Part shown: positions 1-5,695 of the stretch, piece after piece
How positions within the stretch are numbered: the first letter of the stretch is position 1
Layout: every line of letters starts with the position of its first letter
Origin: Bifidobacteriaceae bacterium
GTDB lineage: Bacteria > Actinomycetota > Actinomycetes > Actinomycetales > WQXJ01
DNA length: 7,834 bases
NCBI GenBank assembly: GCA_031266115.1
Contig: JAISBQ010000196.1
Location: forward strand, 1-7,834
Reading direction: 5' to 3'
Position numbers and translations under genes: made by a program
Notes under the pieces: generated by a model
What the model was told of the DNA's origin: nothing
The model's database searches: none
What the model saw: only the letters and a program-made list of their open reading frames with translations

Positions 1-27
1 GTCCTCGACAACAAGCACCGTGGTCAT
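1..27 (-). CDS. Response regulator, N-terminal 9 codons only (runs off the window)
   Basis: The visible codons read MTTVLVVED. This fits the first beta strand and the start of the acidic pocket of a CheY-like receiver domain, where a hydrophobic strand is followed by two acidic residues that help bind Mg2+. The ATG at 27-25 overlaps the TGA of the upstream kinase gene (26-24) in an ATGA arrangement, which is typical of translationally coupled kinase/regulator pairs. A response regulator partner is therefore expected here. Output domain and family cannot be seen. The 11-bp-spaced repeats upstream of the module suggest an OmpR/PhoB-type winged-helix regulator, but that is inference. With so few residues the call rests mainly on context. 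Confidence 0.72.
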
Positions 28-1168
28 CCCCGCGCCGTCCTCTCGCTCATCGTGATTGGGCTCGCCTCTTCCGCTGCCGCGCCCGGCAGGACAATCGTGA
101 AACACAACCCGCGTCCCAGCTCAGAGGCGACCTCGACGCGCCCCGCGTGCGCGTGGACGATGGCGGCGACGATCGCCAACCCCAGTCCCGCCCCTTCGAC
201 CCGCTCGCTCCCCCGGCCCCGCGCGAACCTCTCGAGCACCCGCCCGAGATCTGCCGGCGCGATTCCCCGCCCCTCGTCCCTGACGGTGATGCGTGCCTCG
301 ACCCCGCACAGCGACTACCCGAACCCCACCTGGCTGCCTGGCCCGGAGCATTTGACCGCGTTGGCGGCCAGTCGGAGGAGTGCTTGGGTGAGCCGCTGGG
401 AATCCGCCGATGCCGTCACCTCGCACCGCGCGTCGATCCGCCAATCCCGGTCCCCCAACATGCGTGCCTTGTCCGCCGCGTCGTCGACCAGCGGGGCTAG
501 AGCGAGTGGTTCGAGGCGCACGAGTCCTGCCTCCCTCGCTTGGGCCAAGGTCACCAGGCTGTCCACCATCCGGCGCATACCGTCCACCTCGTCCAAGGCA
601 ATGGTTCGCGCACGGGCGAATGTGACGGCATCGGACACCTCCAGCTGACCCCGGATGATGGTCAGCGGCGTGCGCAACTCGTGGCCGACATCGTCGAGGA
701 GCTGGCGCTCGGACGCGGATGCCGCCTCCAAGGAGACCACCATGTCGGTGAACGCGCTGGCCAACTGTCCGACCTCGTCGCGCGTGTCCACCGCCACCCG
801 CCGCGACAGGTCACGGGAGGCGCTAATCTCATGAGCAGTGGCCGCGAGCAGGCGCAATGGCCGCAGCACCGTACCGGCGAGTAGCCAGCCCACCGCGATG
901 ATCGCGAGCACCGTGCCTCCGGCGACCGGCAGATGACCACGCACGTAGCTGCGGGCCACCTCGGCCCGCCGGATGCCACCCGCTCCACCGCGTACTTGCG
1001 CACCTCCTCGACCCCACGGGCAAGGGAATCCCGAGTCTGGCCATCAACTCGCCCAAGTTCGACCAGGTAGGCGAGACCGCCCGCCACCGCCAACCCTCCC
1101 GCCGCGAGCACGGCGATGACGGCGACAAGGCGAACCCGAAAGGAGGTGCGCCGCCGGGTGGGAGGCAT
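24..1168 (-). pseudogene. Sensor histidine kinase, disrupted by a frame change and an in-frame stop
   Basis: This is a membrane-bound HAMP-type sensor kinase that would phosphorylate the adjoining response regulator. The N-terminal piece starts at ATG 1168 (MPPTRRRTSF) and has a membrane segment at residues 14-36. It is readable to about 965, ending ERVASGG. The protein then continues in another frame: second membrane segment GTVLAIIAVGWLLAGTVL, a HAMP domain starting RPLRLL, and the phosphoacceptor motif HELRTP with His at 683-681. The N-box-like LAANAVKCS is followed by an in-frame TAG at 315-317. Beyond the stop, the same frame resumes with the G1 box DEGRGI, the F-box ERFARG and the G2 box GAGLGLAIV, ending at TGA 26-24. 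The predicted extracytoplasmic part is only about 35-40 residues, so sensor sequence may have been lost at the frame change. No product combines the phosphoacceptor and a complete ATP site unless both lesions are bypassed or are sequencing errors. No clear ribosome binding site precedes ATG 1168. Confidence 0.85.
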
Positions 1169-1471
1169 GGTCGCCGCGTCAGGGTCAAGCGGCGCGGCGG
1201 GCTCAGTCGTGGACGCCGACGTTCGCAACCCATCGCCCAAAGTCAAATCAAGCGGTGCGGCGGATAACGGCCCAGCACGCTCCTCAGCGGCACTCGGCGC
1301 TGGCGATGTGGGCTCCGATGTGGGCTGGGATGTGCCCTCCACGCCATCGTCGCCGAGACCGGACGAAGGACTCGGCGCCGGTGCGGTGGTGCCCACCACA
1401 GGAGCGATGGGCGTCGATGGCGCGCGCGGGAGCCGCGGTGGCAGCCGAGGCGTGAGCCGGCACCGTGACAA
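1169..1471 (-). other. Open Pro/Ser/Thr/Ala-rich frame ahead of the kinase, no recognised domain
   Basis: This stretch is open in the same frame as the kinase N-terminus, with no stop between about 1471 and 1168. It reads as a low-complexity linker, for example PVVGTTAPAPSPSSGL and TSQPTSEPTSPAP. It could be an N-terminal extension of the kinase. More likely it is the remainder of a secreted protein whose signal peptide sits in a different frame just upstream (ATG 1541). Third-position G/C looks lower here than in the biosynthetic genes, consistent with relaxed or decaying coding sequence. No family is recognised. Short near-repeats of gatgtggg (+ strand, around 1314-1334) contribute to the repetitive protein composition. 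Confidence 0.35.
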
Positions 1472-1541
1472 TGGGCGCGAGCGTCAGGGCCAGGGCGGCG
1501 CCGAGGGTGGAGGCGAGCCGCCAGGGGTGAGAGGTGGTCAT
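1284..1541 (-). pseudogene. Short ORF with a signal peptide, probably a frameshifted secreted-protein remnant
   Basis: ATG 1541 is preceded by AAGGA with 6 nt spacing. The first residues form a textbook Sec signal peptide: MTTSHPWRL, then a hydrophobic core with ASTLGAALALTLAPIVTV, then PAHA, a likely cleavage site before SAATAAP. After about residue 43 the sequence turns into an Arg/His/Cys-rich run (HRSCGGHHRTG) and stops at 1284, which looks like an out-of-frame read. In the neighbouring frame the same DNA gives a Pro/Ser/Thr linker typical of exported actinobacterial proteins, so a frameshift near 1400-1420 is likely. The ORF lies directly upstream of the broken kinase and may once have encoded an exported partner of that system. 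It could instead be a genuine 85-residue protein. I do not recognise a family. Confidence 0.45.
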
Positions 1542-1550
1542 GGTGAGTCC

Positions 1551-1632
1551 TTGTCTCCTGATGTCGATGACCCGGCCTTCCGGCCGGCTGTGATCCACGA
1601 TGGTCCGGCACAATGAGATAGCCAGGAGACAA
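1551..1632 (-). promoter_or_regulatory. 10-bp inverted repeat that could cover the ribosome binding region of the signal-peptide ORF
   Basis: On the minus strand TTGTCTCCTG (1632-1623) is perfectly complementary to CAGGAGACAA (1560-1551), separated by 62 nt that contain a compact GNRA-loop hairpin. The downstream arm holds AGGAG and the first two bases of AAGGA, which lies 6 nt ahead of ATG 1541. In an RNA containing both arms, pairing would hide the purine-rich region and could lower translation. A transcript starting inside the 62-nt spacer would lack the first arm. The first arm also overlaps the middle unit of the 11-bp direct repeats, so the complementarity may simply reflect likeness between an operator unit and a Shine-Dalgarno sequence. 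Confidence 0.35.
1572..1587 (-). other. Compact GC hairpin with a GGAA (GNRA) tetraloop
   Basis: Read on the minus strand, the sequence is CCGGCC-GGAA-GGCCGG, a perfect 6-bp G/C stem closed by a GNRA-class tetraloop, which is unusually stable in RNA. It lies in the leader between lplA and the signal-peptide ORF. No T-run follows, so it is not a standard intrinsic terminator. It could be a structural element of the 5' leader, a 3'-end stabiliser of the lplA message, or a weak pause site. Confidence 0.4.
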
Positions 1633-1650
1633 CCATGAGACTTCTCTCAT
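1613..1650 (-). promoter_or_regulatory. Candidate response-regulator operator: three hexamers at 11-bp spacing
   Basis: On the + strand, ATGAGA at 1613-1618, AGGAGA at 1624-1629 and ATGAGA at 1635-1640 begin exactly 11 bp apart, about one helical turn. A fourth copy in inverted orientation, TCTCAT at 1645-1650, makes a 16-bp palindrome with the outermost unit (loop CTTC, 1641-1644). Tandem hexamers with 11-bp phasing are the usual DNA target of OmpR/PhoB-family regulators, and a response regulator gene lies downstream in this module. The site lies directly after the lplA stop. A poor -10-like hexamer, CATCGT (minus, 1602-1597), begins 10 bp past the innermost repeat. Autoregulation of the two-component module is inferred, not shown. 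Confidence 0.5.
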
Positions 1651-2757
1651 CTACGCAATCCGCGCCGTCCAGGCGGTGGTGGCGAACTTCGTGCGGACCA
1701 GGTCCTCGGCCGCGGCCAACTCTTCGGGCCGCGGAGCGGACCAGTCCAGGCGGTGCTTGCTCGCGAACGAGGTGACCAGCGCGTCGATCACTGCCTCACG
1801 GGTCATCCCCGTCTGGCTGCGCAGGGGATCCACCCGTTTCGCCGCGGAGGTGGTCCCCTTGTCGGAGAGCTTTTCGCGCCCAATCCGCAGCACATCGGAC
1901 ATCTTGGCCGGGTCGATGTCGTAGGCCATGGTCACGTGGTGCAACACCGTGCCGTCCGCGAGCCGCCGCTGGGCCGCTCCCGCGATCTTCCCCGCCGGGG
2001 ACGCGATGTCGTTGATCGGCTGGTACACCGCGGCGATGCCGAGATCACACAACGCCTCCACGACCCACCGGTCAAGAAACTCGTAGCTCTCCTCGAAGCT
2101 CAATCCATCCACGAGTGAACCGGGCACCACCAGCGAATACGTGATCGTGTTGCCTGGTTCCACGAACATCGCCCCACCCCCCGAGATACGCCGCACCACG
2201 CTCACCCCGTGACGCTGCGCTGCGGCAAGGTCCACCTCGTTGCGCAGTGACTGATAGGAGCCGATGACGACGGCGCTCGCTGACCACTGCCACACCCGAA
2301 GCGTGGGCCCACGCCGGCCGGCCCCCAGCGATTCGGCATAGACCTGGTCCAACGCCATGTGCATCGCGGGGGAACGCGGCCCGTCATGGATCAGCTCGAA
2401 CGCATGGTCGGCCCAGGTGCTCGACTTGCCCAGTGCCCGGCGCACCGCGATGGCCACGGCTCGGGCGTCGAAGCCGACGAGGACATCATCGTCCGCCACA
2501 CCGGCCGCCACCTGCTCACTCACGGCGGCGAGGGATGCATCGGGGCTGGCGCCGGCAACGCTGCGCTCAATCCGGCCGAGGGCGCCAGGCGGTTCCAGGA
2601 AGAAGTCCCCCGACAGGCGCACATCGACCATGGCGCCACCGCGTACCTCGAATTCGACCGCAACAAGCTTCCCACCAGGTACTTTGTATTCGCCGCGCAC
2701 GGGCGCCCATTCTATCGGCCCGGGCCGGCGCCTATCGGAGTTCGGCTTCTTCGCCAC
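1651..2757 (-). CDS. Lipoate-protein ligase family protein with an N-terminal accessory domain
   Basis: Members of this family attach lipoate to the lipoyl domains of 2-oxoacid dehydrogenases and the glycine cleavage H protein, via a lipoyl-AMP intermediate, in the cytoplasm. From GTG 2757 the product is 368 residues. Residues about 20-110 (GEYKVPGGKLVAVEFEV, then SGDFFLEP) resemble the small accessory domain found at the C-terminus of E. coli LplA or as separate LplB in archaea; here it comes first. The catalytic domain follows, with the lipoate-binding loop RRISGGGAMF (189-198), PGNT (201-204) and the invariant lysine in NDIASPAGKIAGAAQ (K257). The GTG has GGAG upstream at 9 nt. Another in-frame GTG at 2790 would add 11 residues but has a poorer site, and GTG at 2700 would start just before the conserved domain. 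The gene follows cimA at about 63 bp and may share its transcript. An octanoyl- or lipoyl-transferase role cannot be excluded. Confidence 0.87.
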   Translation of the reverse strand: MAKKPNSDRRRPGPIEWAPVRGEYKVPGGKLVAVEFEVRGGAMVDVRLSGDFFLEPPGALGRIERSVAGASPDASLAAVSEQVAAGVADDDVLVGFDARAVAIAVRRALGKSSTWADHAFELIHDGPRSPAMHMALDQVYAESLGAGRRGPTLRVWQWSASAVVIGSYQSLRNEVDLAAAQRHGVSVVRRISGGGAMFVEPGNTITYSLVVPGSLVDGLSFEESYEFLDRWVVEALCDLGIAAVYQPINDIASPAGKIAGAAQRRLADGTVLHHVTMAYDIDPAKMSDVLRIGREKLSDKGTTSAAKRVDPLRSQTGMTREAVIDALVTSFASKHRLDWSAPRPEELAAAEDLVRTKFATTAWTARIA

Positions 2758-2816
2758 ACCATCCGACTCCGTGTGGGCAGCTGGCGCCACGCCTATCGGA
2801 GTTCGGCTTCTTCGCC
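2729..2816. repeat. Perfect 27-bp direct repeat at the cimA-lplA junction, period 61 bp
   Basis: Positions 2729-2755 and 2790-2816 are identical over 27 bp (core cctatcggagttcggcttct), with starts 61 bp apart. A third, 10-bp partial copy (cgcctatcgg) at 2818-2827 contains the complement of the cimA TAG stop, and a looser tctatcgg lies at 2711-2718. The 2729-2755 copy encodes the start of LplA (AKKPNSDRR); the other copy is in the spacer. Because 61 is not a multiple of three, the copies are not in the same frame. This fits a local tandem duplication of the junction that has since diverged between the copies, or a small repeated sequence element. Confidence 0.85.
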
Positions 2817-2820
2817 CCGC

Positions 2821-4506
2821 CTATCGGGGCCGGACACCCATGTGAATGAGGCCGTAGTCGAGCGAGTCCACCAACGCCTCCCAGCTCGCCTCGATGATGT
2901 TAGGGCCCACGCCCACCGTTCGCCAGGTGCTCATCGAATCGGTGGATTCGATGAGCACGCGCGTGACGGCGTCCGTCCCCCAAGAGGAGTCGAGAATTCT
3001 CACCTTGAAATCGACCAGCGCGATGCGTTCCAGTTCCGGATAGACCGCGATGAGTCCGCCGCGCAGGGCGCGGTCCAGGGCGTTGACCGGGCCGTTTCCC
3101 TCCCCCACGGCCACCAGGCGGCGGTCGCCGGCGTGCACCTTCACGGTGGCCTCGGTGACGGCTTCCTCGCCCCGCCCGCCGGCCAGCTCGGAGACGGTCC
3201 TCCACGATTCGGTGGTGAAGAACACAGGCCGGGCACCGGTCAGCTCTTCGCGCAGGAGAAGTTCGAAGGAGGCGTCGGCCGCGTCATAGGTGTAGCCGGC
3301 CGCCTCGGCGTCCTTGACTCGCCCAGTGATGCGGGACAGCACGTCCGGGTGCCCGGCCAGGTCGAAGCCCAGTTCGCGCCCCTTGAGTTCGATGGTCGCC
3401 CGGCCCGCCATCTCCGAGACCAGCATCCGCATGTCGTTGCCCACGGCCACAGGATCCGCGTGCTGGTACAGGTCGGGGTCCACGCGAATCGCCGAGGCGT
3501 GCAGTCCCGCCTTGTGCGCGAACGCGCTCGCCCCCACGTAGGGCTGGCGCTGGAGGGGGGACTGGTTGGCGATCTCGGAGATCGCGTGGGAGATTCGCGT
3601 CAGCTCGGCCAGCCGGCCCACGGGCAGCACTCGCCGCGCGAGTTTGACCTCCAGGTTTCCGATGATCGCGGTGAGGTCCGCGTTGCCCGTTCGCTCGCCG
3701 TACCCGTTGATGGTCCCCTGGGCATGGCGGGCTCCATGGACGATGGCGGCCATCGAGTTCGCGACGGCGCATCCCGTGTCGTTGTGGGCATGGATGCCAA
3801 GTGGGACCGACGTGGCGGAAGCGACCCGGCCGACGATCCGTCCGACATCGTGCGGGAGCATGCCACCGTTGGTGTCGCACAGGACCACGGTGTCCGCGCC
3901 GGCATCGGCGGCCGCGTTGACGCAGGCCAACGCGTAGGCCGGGTCGGTGGTGAAACCGTCGAAGAAGTGCTCGGCGTCGAGGAACACGCGCCGGTCACGG
4001 GAGACCAGGTGGGCCACCGTGTCGGCGATCATCGCCAGGTTCTCCTCGGGCGTGGTACGCAAGGCGCGTTCGACATGACGGATGTCGGACTTGGCGACCA
4101 GCGTGATCACGGGGGTCTCGGCATCGAGCAACGCCCGGACCTGCTCATCCGTGCTGGCAGCGCCACCGGGGCGACGCGTGGATCCGAACGCCGCGAGCGT
4201 GGCGGTGGTGAGGCGCAGTTCCTTGCCGGCTCTGGCGAAGAACTCGGTGTCCTTGGGGATCGCGCCGGGCCAGCCGCCCTCGATGTACCCCACCCCGAGT
4301 TCATCCAGCAGCGTGGCAATGGCGAGTTTGTCCGCAACGGACAGGTTGATGCCCTCTTGCTGTGCGCCATCGCGCAAAGTGGTGTCGTAGATGTCGAAGC
4401 GGGTACACGCGATCGAGGCAAACGTCAAGCGTTCACGCTTGTCAGTGAGCCGATTGACGTGTTGAGGCTCAGATGAGTCGATACCCGGAGCGTCGACGGT
4501 GCTCAT
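2821..4506 (-). CDS. cimA: Citramalate synthase
   Basis: This enzyme condenses pyruvate with acetyl-CoA to (R)-citramalate, opening the threonine-independent route to 2-oxobutanoate and isoleucine. The product is 561 residues from ATG 4506, chosen because AGGAGGG lies 8 nt upstream; the open frame extends 19 codons further without a comparable site. The DRE-TIM metallolyase motif DTTLRDGAQ is at 41-49, the metal-binding HAHND at 239-243, GERTGNADL at 270-278 and the conserved AFAHKAGLHASAI at 328-340. The C-terminal third (about 420-555) is a LeuA-type dimerisation/regulatory domain with GEGNGPVNALDRALR at 468-482, where isoleucine feedback would act. Sequence style and length match the long citramalate synthase family rather than classical 2-isopropylmalate synthase. 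Placement beside leuB and ilvE supports this. Without an alignment, specificity for pyruvate over 2-oxoisovalerate is inferred. Confidence 0.93.
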   Translation of the reverse strand: MSTVDAPGIDSSEPQHVNRLTDKRERLTFASIACTRFDIYDTTLRDGAQQEGINLSVADKLAIATLLDELGVGYIEGGWPGAIPKDTEFFARAGKELRLTTATLAAFGSTRRPGGAASTDEQVRALLDAETPVITLVAKSDIRHVERALRTTPEENLAMIADTVAHLVSRDRRVFLDAEHFFDGFTTDPAYALACVNAAADAGADTVVLCDTNGGMLPHDVGRIVGRVASATSVPLGIHAHNDTGCAVANSMAAIVHGARHAQGTINGYGERTGNADLTAIIGNLEVKLARRVLPVGRLAELTRISHAISEIANQSPLQRQPYVGASAFAHKAGLHASAIRVDPDLYQHADPVAVGNDMRMLVSEMAGRATIELKGRELGFDLAGHPDVLSRITGRVKDAEAAGYTYDAADASFELLLREELTGARPVFFTTESWRTVSELAGGRGEEAVTEATVKVHAGDRRLVAVGEGNGPVNALDRALRGGLIAVYPELERIALVDFKVRILDSSWGTDAVTRVLIESTDSMSTWRTVGVGPNIIEASWEALVDSLDYGLIHMGVRPR

Positions 4507-4594
4507 CGCCTGTGCCCTCCTGGAGGTGTGGTGCGGTGCGCCATTGTGCCACACGGGGGGCACGCCCAGGCATCGCCACCATCCACCCCGCGTG
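4507..4594 (-). promoter_or_regulatory. ilvE-cimA spacer with a strong cimA ribosome binding site
   Basis: The 88-bp gap holds AGGAGGG (minus, 4521-4515) 8 nt before the cimA ATG. It is the longest gap in the biosynthetic cluster, so an internal promoter is possible, but I see no convincing -35/-10 pair. A 5-bp stem GTGCC/GGCAC (4546-4550 with 4559-4563) is too weak to call, and there is no T-run for a terminator. Read-through from ilvE is the simplest reading. Confidence 0.5.
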
Positions 4595-5692
4595 CTAAAC
4601 CAACCGGTGGAGCCAATCGTGGCGGTCGGGCACCCGGCCGTATTGGATGTCGGTGAGTTCGCCGCGGACCGACATGGTCAGCTCGCCCGGGCCGCCATCG
4701 GCCACAGTGACCTCAAAGTCCGGGCCCCTGAGTGAGCCCACGGGCGTCATGACCGCCGCCGTTCCACACGCGAACAACTCCGCCAGGTGGCCAGACTTCG
4801 CCCCCTCGACCACCTCGGCCAGGGAGACTGGCCGTTCGACTACGGCGACGTCCCGGTCGGCGAGCAGTTGCAGGATCGCCGAGCGCGTCACCCCCTCCAG
4901 GATGGTCCCGGAGGTGGGGGGGGTGGCCACCGTGCCATCGTCGAACACCGCCATGATGTTCATTCCGCCCAGCTCTTCCACATCCGTTCCGGTGACGGCG
5001 TCGAGGTAGAGCACCTGTTCGCACCCGTGAGCGTATGCGGTCTCCAGCGCAGCCATCGCACCGGCGTAGTTGCCGCCACACTTGGCCGCCCCAGTCCCGC
5101 CGGGTCCAGCACGGTGAGTCTCGCGCTCCACCCAGATGCACACCGGCGCCACCCCGCCGGCAAAATACGACCCGACCGGCGAGGCGATGACGTAGAACTC
5201 GACCATGCGGCTGGGGCGCACCCCGACGAAGGGCTCGGTGGCAAACATGAACGGCCGCAGGTACAGCGACGTATCCACGCCACCCGGCACCCACGCCCGG
5301 TCCACCCTCACCAGCGATTCCACCGCGGCCACGAAGTCGCGTGGGTCAAGCTCCGGCAGCGCCATGCGCCGCGCCGACCGAGAGAACCGCTCAGCATTGG
5401 CGAACGGCCGGAACGTCCACACGGACCCATCGGTGTGCCGGTACGCCTTGAGCCCCTCGAAAACCTCCTGCGCGTAGTGCAACACGGCGGCCGCGGGATC
5501 GAGCTGGATGGGTCCATAGGGCACCACACGCCGCCCACTCCACCCCTCCCCCGCGCGCCAGGTGAGGCGACTCATGTGGTCGGTGAATGCCATGCCGAAC
5601 GCCGGGTGGGCAAGTTCCGCCTCACGTTCGGCGTCGGTACACGGATTCGGGTTGGGTTCGACGCTGAAAGTCCCCCCTGCGCCAGTGCTCAT
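4595..5692 (-). CDS. ilvE: Branched-chain amino acid aminotransferase
   Basis: This is a fold-type IV PLP enzyme that performs the last step of valine, leucine and isoleucine synthesis, moving the amino group from glutamate to the branched 2-oxoacids. The product is 365 residues, normal for the longer actinobacterial/eukaryotic-like form. The PLP Schiff-base lysine lies in GAAKCGGNYAGAM (K204). The family signature runs from EELGGMNIMAVF (239-250) to SGTILEGVTR (261-270), which includes phosphate-binding residues, with ACGTAAVMTPVG at 308-319. The motif QEVFEGLKAYR (75-85) near the N-terminus is also characteristic. The ATG has AAGGAGGG at 7 nt, inside the last codons of leuB, whose stop is 3 bp upstream, so the two are almost certainly co-transcribed and probably coupled. 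Nothing is broken or missing. Confidence 0.97.
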   Translation of the reverse strand: MSTGAGGTFSVEPNPNPCTDAEREAELAHPAFGMAFTDHMSRLTWRAGEGWSGRRVVPYGPIQLDPAAAVLHYAQEVFEGLKAYRHTDGSVWTFRPFANAERFSRSARRMALPELDPRDFVAAVESLVRVDRAWVPGGVDTSLYLRPFMFATEPFVGVRPSRMVEFYVIASPVGSYFAGGVAPVCIWVERETHRAGPGGTGAAKCGGNYAGAMAALETAYAHGCEQVLYLDAVTGTDVEELGGMNIMAVFDDGTVATPPTSGTILEGVTRSAILQLLADRDVAVVERPVSLAEVVEGAKSGHLAELFACGTAAVMTPVGSLRGPDFEVTVADGGPGELTMSVRGELTDIQYGRVPDRHDWLHRLV

Positions 5693-5695
5693 CGG

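Noticed and set aside
52..648. A 198-codon + strand frame opposite the kinase gene.
   Set aside because: It is Ser/Arg/Ala-rich shadow composition, while the minus strand carries kinase motifs at matching positions.
1572..1587. Intrinsic terminator after lplA.
   Set aside because: The GC hairpin is real, but no T-run follows on the transcribed strand, so I list it only as a structural hairpin.
2359..4476. A 705-codon open frame on the + strand opposite cimA and lplA.
   Set aside because: It is antisense to two well-recognised genes, its product is a His/Gly/Arg/Val-rich run with no domain, and such long shadows are normal in high-GC DNA.
4516..4526. CCTCCTGGAGG palindrome over the cimA ribosome binding site.
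   Set aside because: The arms meet with a single central base, too tight for a hairpin, and the GGAGG half is explained as the Shine-Dalgarno sequence.
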